DNA of 64,000 bases from Lycium barbarum (taxonomy: Eukaryota > Streptophyta > Magnoliopsida > Solanales > Solanaceae). Positions 55,489 to 64,000 of the stretch are shown here, in pieces; positions within the stretch are counted from its first letter, which is position 1; each line of letters starts with the position of its first letter. The translations under genes and the position numbers were made by a program. Below the pieces are notes generated by a model. It saw only the letters and a list, made by a program, of their open reading frames with translations, did not search any database and was not told the DNA's origin. The stretch is from positions 54,713,821-54,777,820 of the forward strand of contig NC_083346.1 of NCBI RefSeq assembly GCF_019175385.1, in the 5' to 3' direction.

Positions 55489-57906
55489 GTTCCTTTCTTA
55501 ATTGTCACTTATAAAGAGCAATATCATTAAAAACGACTTTACTGTTAGTGCCTTTGCTTTTATTCTAATATAGCATCACTATATTTTACCATATCCCTTA
55601 AGTTATCTACTCTTCATGTCACGTGGTTCAAGGTCATCACGAATGATTTCCAGTATAGTCTCAGATGCCTACTCATCTCGTGTTCGTTTATTTACCAGTT
55701 ATTAAACTCGTTTCTGTGTAACTCTCACTCTTTGTTTCAGAGTCTATATCTGTCACATCTTAGGGTCTATCGTTTCAATCTCTGTACTTGTATTCTTTTT
55801 ACTCGCTTCCCCCCTTTAAGGGTTTTACTTGTACCCTTCCCAAATCCGTTGCCTTACCTTCAAATCTTGAATTCACATATCCCTTACTGTACTACATCTT
55901 ATTCATGCCGTTTCCCATAATTTATAGCTACGATAATTCATGTGTAAAATCTTAGCATACTCATCTTGCAGGTTTGTAACCAAGTAACACAACCGACACA
56001 GCAATCCGAACAAGGGAGTATTTTACTTAGCTCATCTGGTAATTATGAGTCAATGTCTGAATTCACTCCCATTAACAACTTTTGTCCCATAGGGACGCTC
56101 ACCATAGTAGAATGCCTAGTTATCCATACCATCTATGCAATGTCATTTGCTCTCTTCTTCGGTGCTCAAAGCTCACTTGTAACGTCATCTTCATTTTCCA
56201 GGGCCTAAGTCTCATGCGCCACTAATACCCCTTATGCCTAAAACTCTTTTACTCTCGCGTTACACTTAACATTGATTTCAAAATCAATCAAAATGATGTC
56301 GTATTTGTCGTTGATGATAGCCTTACTTTATTGCTTTATCACCGTACGGTAAGCTCATAATTCATGGCCACATTTTTCTATCCAACTTACTCCTTTATAT
56401 ACTTTACTCGTTCTGTCTTAGTGTAGGATATTCGTAGGAGATGCATCTTTCTTTTAATCGCAACACGACTACCTCTTAAGCGCGCTTACTTTGCGGCGCA
56501 TTTTCCTTCTCTTTTTATTCCCATTCTTATTCCTTTACATTCCTTCCTCCTCTATTTATCTTATTTCCTCCCGTTTTATAATCAATCTTTTATTCTTCGC
56601 ACGAGGAACCCTATTCTTAACTTAGCACCGCTTGTCCTCTAGAATATACTACCTTTATACAATCCATTCTTTGATTCCAAACTTACTCTGTTCATCTCCT
56701 CTCATCCTTATTGTGTTGATCCTTTCGTTATTTATCTTTCTGTAGTCTTGGTCCTTTACATCCAGCTAAAAATATCACCCATACTTTCGATTATACAAAT
56801 CACGAACTACTACTTTTCCATATCGCTTTTCTCTGATTTCTTTTTCGAGTTGACTTCCCCCTTTTTGCTTGCTATCATTTCTGTCATTAAGGAACCCATA
56901 TGCTGGACTTTCCCTTAACAAAGTCTTATAAGCTTTCTCATCTATAGCCCCATGGCTCGCTTGTTGGTTTCATACTTGCGTTCACTCTTTATTCACATAG
57001 AACATGTCACATGTTTAGTCGTTTCCTCGCTATACTTTGTATTAAAATTCTTGTTACGTTCTCATTATACGATCATAATCAACTCTATAGAGTGACACTT
57101 CTTGGTCTCATTCGCAACCCTGCTTATAAAATAGGATAAACCTCGTGAAGTAAGCATACTCAACCTGTTACTCTTTCTAATCAGCCCTATTACACTTATC
57201 ATATAAATTGTTTTACCAATGGATTCACATTCGTCATAGCCCTGCCTCAGTCATGTTGTTACTCTATTTTGCTAATAGACTTGTCATATTTTACTTGTAC
57301 TTATCCATCCAACCAATACTTCAGTATCGCACTGTATTGGGGTTACCCTTTCTCTTCTATATCATGTTTTAGTACTACCAAGAATTTCTCTTTACCGTAT
57401 CAATGTCGATCTTATAACTACTGTTACTATCAACTCAATAGTATTTAACTTATCTCCTGTAGTCGTCAACGATGCTCCTAACTTAATATCGTCCTGCCGT
57501 TACTTTTTGCACAACATCCTTTTCCGTTAGGACATATTTCAAGCTTATATGTTATGTCCTTTAGATTCTAGGAAAATTTTGGCAGAGTTTCTCTTGTAAG
57601 CTTAACAATACCAAACCTGCACATAGCCCAGAAAACACGTCCGATGTCTCAATAGGATATATACCGGGACACACATAATACGCAACTCAGCAACACAAGA
57701 CCACTTACATTAAAGGATATAAATAATAGAGCTTGTCTCATAAGTTGTGCCTGCACACTCGGTCTAGAATTCCAATATCTATATACATACACATATTATT
57801 TATATTCACTCACTGTCAATCAACTTACTCGTAAATCATGATTCTGGCTATCACTAGGTTACTAACAAATATTGTCATCTCAAATTGTCAGATTGGCTCA
57901 GATTTT
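55489..57906 (-). other. C interior 3' of gag, noncoding
   Basis: This 2.4 kb AT- and CT-rich stretch should be pol but I could not recognise protease, RT or integrase. Bases 57565-57600 carry the AATTTTGGCAGAGTTTCTC motif also seen at 33285. GTTCC at 55489-55493 is the B duplication. Confidence 0.6.
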
Positions 57907-58823
57907 TCACCTCAACACTATCATCATAACAGGAGTGATACATGACAACATAGGATCCGAATCAATCGATGCACACATATCATAAGAGGATACTAGCAAT
58001 ATACCTGGGACAATATCGGGGCAAGACTCAAGATCTTGTCGCTCAGCTAACGCATGAATATGATGCTGGGATCCACTTGGACCGGGCATTCCTCTTCGGT
58101 CTCTATCACTGCCTACTAACATCTATGGCCTTGGCCTTGGAGGGCATACCGATTACGAAGAGCCAGCTACCACTCCCGTAGTCCGAACCTTACTTTTACC
58201 ACGTAGCGATGGGCAGTCGCTCTTAAAATGGCCTGGCCGAGTACAAGCATAACAAATATCTGAGCCCAAGCAGCACGGTCCCCAATGTAACCTAGAACAC
58301 TGAGTCCATTGTGGTACCGAGGATCTCATCTGACTAGAACCACTACAAATACGAGAACTGGAAACTCTGAGACTCTGGGGTGACCTAGAATAAGTAGATC
58401 CATCAAACCTGTGTCTAAGAAACTGTGGAGGAGCACCACTTGTTGAACGAATTGAGTACCTAAGGAATTGTTGCCTCGGAACAGCCCTAAACTCATGATC
58501 AAACCCTGGAGAACTAACTCTCTTTCTCCAATTCCTGTTATCGTTGCACATATCCTGCCGCTGAGCTTGAGCAGCTACCAATTGAGTCAGTAGAAGAATG
58601 GCCTATCTCATCTCTTTGCCCGAGGCATCTGGTGGAGGAACGGGGGTGCTAGAGCTAAGGTTAAGGCTCCCCTTTGATCCTCAAAAGTGGGCGAAGTATG
58701 GGAAAACCGAGATAGGGCCTTATTCTGGGGTTCGCTCTTCTCTATATCAACAGATAACTCCCGTTCAAGCCCTTCTTCAACCACTATCTTGCTCTTCTGG
58801 GCTGCCGTAGCTTTTCCTTTCAT
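57907..58823 (-). pseudogene. gag: C gag remnant with capsid deletion
   Basis: Minus strand, ATG at 58823 (MKGKATAAQKSK). The N-terminal region reaches SHTSPTFEDQRGAL, breaks, then resumes as VAAQAQRQDM, directly followed by NRNWRKRVSS, which in B lies after the capsid. About 200 capsid codons are thus missing. A zinc knuckle CYACTRPGHFKSDC remains (near 58210-58255), then ALAERQDLESCPDIVPGILL and a damaged protease start (SIDSDPMLSCIT). At least two frame changes or stops lie between these parts. Confidence 0.82.
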
Positions 58824-58938
58824 CAACTTTGCTGAAATTATAATGCATAATTAGGGAGGGGACAATCTTATAATACAGCTGTATCGCACGATCTCTTAAG
58901 ATGAAAGATCGTCATTTTTCCTAAATGCCCTGTAGCCT

Positions 58939-58977
58939 CCTGTTTATTAGTGCGGCGCGCAACACATCATAAACAAG
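58939..58977 (-). promoter_or_regulatory. C leader stem-loop with GCGCGC loop
   Basis: Outer stem CTTGTTTAT/ATAAACAGG and loop TT-GCGCGC (58955-58960); the inner stem GATGTG/CGCACT is weakened by a mismatch and G-U pairs, as expected in this old copy. Confidence 0.55.
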
Positions 58978-59020
58978 ACTCTACTAGACACGGCTCGTAG
59001 ACACTTCCTAGGACTGAACT

Positions 59021-59032
59021 GCTCTGATACCA
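59021..59032 (-). promoter_or_regulatory. C primer-binding site (tRNA-iMet)
   Basis: TGGTATCAGAGC on the minus strand, 4 bp from the LTR. Confidence 0.92.
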
Positions 59033-59447
59033 CTTTTGTCACGACCCGACTAGGGGCCGTGACGGGTACCCGGGGCTAACCACCGAGCACTACTCATTCT
59101 ATTGCTCATCATACTCATAATACACTTCTTAATATTCATATGGTCATAATCATAGGAAAAAACATTTATAATTTGGAAACGTAATTACCTTATATACATA
59201 AGCCTTCCGGCTACCAAAATAATATATACATACGTGGAGAACCCGTGAGACCATTCTACCCACACATACGTATCTACGAGCCTCTACTAGAGTACTAGAC
59301 ATATGGACTGGACAAGACCCCGTCGTGCCCAAAATACATATACATATATATATATATATATAAGGATGAACCAAATAGCACCTCCGGAACAATGGAGTGC
59401 TCTTAAGTCAGCCAACAGCTCCTACGAGTCTGGATCACCTCCCTGTC

Positions 59448-59515
59448 TACCTGTGGGCATGAACACAGCATCCAAAGAAAACCGACGTCAGTATGAACAT
59501 TGTACTGAGTATGAG
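59448..59515 (-). promoter_or_regulatory. LTR double stem-loop and donor-like site (C)
   Basis: CAGTAC-AATGTTC-ATACTG (one mismatch next to the loop), second stem CGTC/GATG with a G-U pair, then CCCACAGGTAGAC. A decayed but recognisable copy. Confidence 0.5.
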
Positions 59516-60831
59516 AGGCATAAGTAATAATAATATGTCAACGAGATAAAGGAAGCATCAAATAAGGAGCAATTGTATCTCACTGTCACTTATAAAAGAA
59601 ATAATGCATGCTGGCTTACTTCATAATCGTCATCATATCATGTATGCATAATTGTATAAGCTGCCCGTCCATATAGGTACAGTGTGATAATCATTATCCG
59701 GCGTCCAGGCGTCCCGCGTCGGGGGTACCATCTCACGCCGCCCACTAGTGGTGCTGCCCGTGCCATATAGACAAGATGTAATCATCTGTAAGCCGCCCGC
59801 CTTAGCGGTGCTGCCCGGCCATATAGGCGCGGTGTAATATAATCAACATATACTCATCATAATGCATGCATAGAACTCAAAGATGGCTATACTTTATCGA
59901 GGTGACATAAGGTCATGAACCCCCGATTCCATTATGGAACATTTATAAGTATTCTGCCTCACTTTGAAGGAAATAGTATATAAGGTGAGTGTATACAATG
60001 AACAACATCATTAACTTTGTAGGAACATCATATCATGAACTCTAGAATCTTTGTACTTAACTCATCATCATCATTATTGAACTCATAATATATCTCTTAT
60101 CCCATATTGTTATTCATGAACATAGACTCTTAGTTTTTCGGGATGTAGGAGATTCATGGAGAAGAAGGAAAAATCATGCCATAGAAACAAAGGACTATCC
60201 TCACATTCCTTTTTCGTTTAACTAATCTATCGCTTGCTTGTTCTCCTTCAATGCCCACGTTTCTACCTTCAACAGAATTCGCATTAACATTAGCTAATCG
60301 ATTACTTAAGCGTGCTTACAAAAGCTAAAGAAAATTGGGCAGCATTTCCTTTGTTTATACATCTTTCCTCATTTTACATATCAACTCCCAACATCCATCA
60401 CAAAATTCACAATATTATACCCAAAAATCATCATTCATCTACATTATCCGCAGTTCACAATTTCACTTCAATTCCTCCATAATTGTGGTTATACTTCACT
60501 ATCGCATTTTATAATATATAATACTTACCTCATGTTCTAAATGTCATTTATAGCACAACCATGTCACAACACATCAAGAATCATGACTTAATTCAAGCTA
60601 TTACTCTAGCAAAACCCTAGTTTCACCTTCACTTGGATTCCTTGGCTTGGATGAACTTTAATGTGCTTCTTACACTTGATTCACTTAGATTGATGTAGTT
60701 GATTACTAATATTTCTTGAATTCTTATGAGAGAAATTTTCAAGAGAGTTCTAGAGAGAAGGGGAGTTAAAAGGGAAAATGAAATAAAATGAACTTGGTCC
60801 TTTATTAAATACATATATTCTAACCCGTCAC

Positions 60832-60986
60832 GGACGTACGGACCAACATACGGTCCGTATCTTTTATACGGGTCATATGTCTGGCCGCATTTTTGATCCA
60901 GTGAAGGTTGCCCATCTTGGCTAAATATACGGCCTAACATATGGCCAGTATAATTTATACGGCCAGTATGTTGGGCCGTATAATGC
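60832..60986. repeat. Cluster of ATACGG inverted repeats (C 5' LTR)
   Basis: Two imperfect hairpins built from ACATACGG/CCGTATGT words, just upstream of the LTR TATA region in the transcribed direction. The second copy is at 32735-32895. Confidence 0.75.
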
Positions 60987-61324
60987 CCAACTGTTTCGAT
61001 TTTGTTCTCGTCGACTAGTTTGATCTCCAATCCTTATGGAACCTTCTTAACACTTGTTTATCACTTCACTAACAATCTAAGGGACGTTATAACTCTTCTC
61101 CAATGCATCATTAAATCATCATTGACTCGTTACTCTTAAATCCTTTCCGATACATAACGTATGCCTTGCCTTCCTTAACAACTTCCGTCTCCTACTTCAC
61201 ATGTGTTTGAAATCTCATTTATAATCATCAAATGTTCTTTATTACTTATCAAAACATCGCATACGTCGTACTCTTCGTCAGTCTATTCACTGTGCATGAA
61301 CAGAAAGTTTTCCGAGGTGTAACA

Positions 61325-62077
61325 ATGAGTCATACGAGATGGTAATATCAAGCTTTTTTTTTACTCCTAGGTAATTTTCCCTTAGGCTCTTTTCTATCTA
61401 AAGTTATAGTCATCAATTCTATGCCTGCTATGGCCAAATTCTTAACCTGTTGCACCTTTGAGTTTGACATCTACGCTATCTTCATCATACGTACACCTCC
61501 ATTTTCAAAAATCAAAATAAAATTATTGTGTGAGTTAATGAACATACATATATGCTAACATGCACAAACTCGTCCTTCACAAACTTGTCCTTCAGAGTAT
61601 ACTAAATAACTCCTTGCACCATCTGGCGAGTCATGGGTCTCAATCTTGACTTAGAACATATTAAGATTTTGCTATAGTCATTGTTACTTACACTTTATTT
61701 TAGCACCCATAGGTATCACTGTATACTCACAAGTCACAAGAATCCGGATACACTGAAAATTGGAAATCTGGTTACTAAGTAGTGAGTAATGACGAACCGA
61801 ATAACCATAACTCTGCTAACTGAAGGGTTGCGTAACTGGTAACTGAGATAAACTGATGGCCGAATAATATAATAATTGCTTTGAATTCTGATAAGGGTTA
61901 TCCTCTAGTCTGCAGTACCTATGCTGTTACACCCCAGAAGATTTCGTGTTACTAAGGCTACAGACGGCTTAATGTGAGCTCGAGGAGGATCAAATATCAC
62001 AAGTATAAAGAATGAAATTCTACTGTAGTAGCATGAGTATGATATTTGAAATTCGTACAATATGATTGGAATAATAC
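61325..62077. other. Unassigned 753-bp stretch between C and G
   Basis: No gene, hairpin or match to another part of the window was seen. Near 61931 a TGTTACACCCC word could be the start of another LTR, but nothing else supports it. It may be host DNA or an older element. Confidence 0.4.
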
Positions 62078-62364
62078 TGTTATATCCAGTATTTCATACA
62101 TTCGGATATTTCAAGGTGGTCGTGGTAGGTTAAGGGCAAGACTATGTTCCAAAATTATTTTAATATAAAAGTTGTTTATTAATATGGAAATATTGAGAAA
62201 GGTTAAGGGTAAAGAGGGAAATTCACAAAATGACTCATGGTAATATTGTGGAAGGCTAGGGGCAAAATGGGAATTTCACAAAAAGTCTTGAAAATTCTTG
62301 AAGAAGCCAAGTTGTCCGTGTGGCATATAAGTATATGTCCACATTTTTATTTAATAAGGCTAAT

Positions 62365-62370
<6 letters not shown>

Positions 62371-62406
<36 letters not shown>
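62371..62406. repeat. TA microsatellite
   Basis: About 18 TA units inside LTR G. Confidence 0.9.
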
Positions 62407-62409
<3 letters not shown>

Positions 62410-62509
62410 ACCAAGCTTGTTACATAAGACAAGTGGTCATATTTGCTATTTTAAGAAAGTTCAAGAAAAATGGAGAAAGGGACATGTGTCCACCTTGTAT
62501 TGGTAGAAG

Positions 62510-62510
<1 letters not shown>

Positions 62511-62566
<56 letters not shown>
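62511..62566. repeat. TA microsatellite
   Basis: About 28 TA units inside LTR G, the longest simple repeat in the window. Confidence 0.9.
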
Positions 62567-62573
<7 letters not shown>

Positions 62574-64000
62574 TTGATGACAAAATAAAGGGCAACTCAT
62601 CATTTTGACTCTATAATCTTGGAGAAAAAAAGAAAAGAAGAAGGAGAAAGGAAATATAGTAGGTTCGGCCATGGAAATTGATCAAGAAAAATTATTTCTT
62701 CTAGATTTCCTACTAATTTGAAGGTCCTCTTTAACATGAGAAAATTGTTGGAGCAAGAAAACCATTCATTCTTGAATGTTCATGACCCTAGCCAAGTAAG
62801 AAGACAAGTGGAAAAAGGTATGTATTCAATCTTCCTTTCATATGTTATGGATGCTTTGTATATGTTGTAGAGTGAGGAATGAATGAAATTCATGAAATAT
62901 GTAAGTATAGGGTTGTGGCCGAATGGAGGTGGTGGTGTAGAAGTGATGAATTAATTTTATTTAGTAGTTTGATTGTTGTGTTATGGATTCCATGATGTAA
63001 AATGAAGGTTTGGTGGCTTGAAATAAATTTGAAATTGTTTGTGCATTATTGAAGAAGTTAGTGTGACATTAGTGTGGTTTCTTATATTTGTAAGAATAAA
63101 TTTGTTATTGTATGGGTTGTTGACATAATTCATGAATTTGGAAGTGAGACATGTGTTGGAAGATTGTAAGTTGGGTTGTTGTGGTTGAATTTGAAAGAAG
63201 GAAATAGGTTGTTATTGTTCTTGTTGATTTTGGAAGGCTTCGGGTGAAGTAGTGTGTTGATTGAGTCATTTTGAATGCTATGTGAATTGAATTGAATATA
63301 AATGAAATGTCGTTGAATTGTACGACAAAGGTTGTTAATGATAGAATGCGTCTTGAATTGATTGTTGATGTTGTTGGCACGATTGTTGGTATTGTTGTTG
63401 ATAGTTTGGCCGAGTTGAATTCTCGGATTGTTAATTGATGATTTGGGCCTAGTTCGATTCTCGAGGATGGTGTATTTACAGGGGAGATGCTGCCGAAATT
63501 TCGGCAAATCATAAGTGAATTTATTTGAAACACTAAGACAAGTATATGTCGATGAATCTAACGATTGTGTCAATCTTCTTGAACGTAGGCTAGCGATAGC
63601 GAGCTTGGACAATTAAGCGTAGCTAATAGGACGTGGAGCAGGTATGTTAAGGCTCGTCCCTTTCTTTCAAGGCATGATTCCGATGTTATGATTTCATAAT
63701 TGCTTCCATATTTTCCTTGTTTTCAAAAGTTAGATGTTTATGATTCTAAGGCATGATTCTCTTCCCGATAACTCGTAAATGTTTTTCCAAAGTGTCTGTA
63801 TTCTACCAAAACAGAGGTTTATGATTTTGTAAGCTCTTATGACAATAACGATGGATATGTTTCACAATGACAATGATGATATCAAGGACGAGCATATTTC
63901 TATGATGACTATGATAAGAATGATTTTCCAAAAATGGCTTCTGAAACGTTCGTAGAAGGTTCTGTACTTTAAACGCTCATAACGTTTTTTATACTAAGTC

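Larger units (their letters stand above)
32734..61324 (-). mobile_element. C: decayed Tekay-like element, host of the right nest
   Basis: On the minus strand, C has a 5' LTR at 59037-61324, a primer-binding site, gag fragments, a long noncoding stretch, a chromodomain remnant at 33499-33838, a PPT and a truncated 3' LTR (32734-33230). D (33868-48746) and B (49295-55488) interrupt its interior. The overlapping LTR parts differ at roughly 30 of 495 positions (about 94% alike), so C is older than the other elements here. Confidence 0.85.
59037..61324 (-). repeat. C 5' LTR (2288 bp)
   Basis: Minus strand: begins TGTTACACCTCGG at 61324 and ends CGGGTCGTGACA at 59037. The double stem-loop block is at 59448-59515, the ATACGG inverted-repeat cluster at 60832-60986, and a TATA-like TATTTAATAAAGG directly 3' of the cluster (near 60800-60812). 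No gene. Confidence 0.92.
62078..64000 (+). repeat. G: LTR start, runs off the window
   Basis: Starts TGTTATATCCAG and resembles solo LTR E3 in order of motifs: CCGAG-TTGAATT-CTCGG (63410-63426) and CCGAAATTTCGG (63493-63504). Whether it is solo or part of a full element cannot be seen. Antisense open frames at 63105-63612 are chance. Confidence 0.8.

Noticed and set aside
59021..59032. tRNA-Met-like sequence
   Set aside because: Only the 12-nt 3' complement is present (primer-binding site); no tRNA gene body surrounds any copy.
61920..61950. Possible extra LTR start (TGTTACACCCC)
   Set aside because: No matching end, primer site or second copy in the window.

Overview
This 64 kb window looks like a block of plant (eudicot) heterochromatin. 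At least 61 kb of it is LTR-retrotransposon DNA and I found no host gene. Most elements are Ty3/gypsy chromoviruses of the Tekay/Del type: large LTRs (2.0-3.2 kb), a primer-binding site matching initiator tRNA-Met (TGGTATCAGAGC), and a gag-protease-RT-RNaseH-integrase-chromodomain order with a C-terminal chromodomain. Solanaceae is my best guess from overall resemblance; the sequence alone does not prove it.

Layout. Two nested stacks are joined at about 32,733. LEFT STACK (plus strand): E0 (1-32,733) is an old element whose 5' LTR was hit by E1 (150-22,557, target duplication CTTAT) and by a solo LTR, E3 (23,099-26,243, ACATA). E1 was itself hit by E2 (5,188-16,473, GAGTA/GAGGA). RIGHT STACK: element C (minus strand, 32,734-61,324) was hit by D (plus, 33,868-48,746, CACTC) and by B (minus, 49,295-55,488, GTTCC). 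D was hit by F (minus, 38,677-47,865, AGAAC). A further LTR, G, starts at 62,078 and runs off the window. Only 61,325-62,077 is unassigned.

Coding content. E2 and B carry nearly full-length but broken Tekay gag-pol (E2: three stops and two frameshifts; B: three in-frame stops plus loss of integrase and almost all of the 3' LTR). E1 has a decayed pol and, where gag should be, an unrelated short acidic reading frame. F has gag but no pol. E0 has almost no coding capacity although its LTRs are still about 97% alike, so it was probably moved in trans. D has 588-bp LTRs and a long, unusual acidic reading frame with a protease-like domain whose active-site glycine is gone.

The most interesting signals are not proteins. 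Just 3' of the primer-binding site, six elements carry a stem-loop with an 8-nt loop ending in a 6-nt palindrome, GTGCAC in four and GCGCGC in two. The flanking stem covaries, which makes it look like a retroviral dimer-initiation (kissing-loop) site. A CAG|GT donor-like site in the LTR and a TTnCAG acceptor-like site just before the gag start bracket this region in the Tekay elements, so a spliced mRNA would lose the primer site and the hairpin. LTR stem-loops with compensatory changes, a hairpin before the polypurine tract, a 5S-rRNA-like segment inside F, and CG-rich palindromic modules shared between unrelated elements add to this. All of these come from reading and comparing copies inside the window; no alignment or folding program was run.
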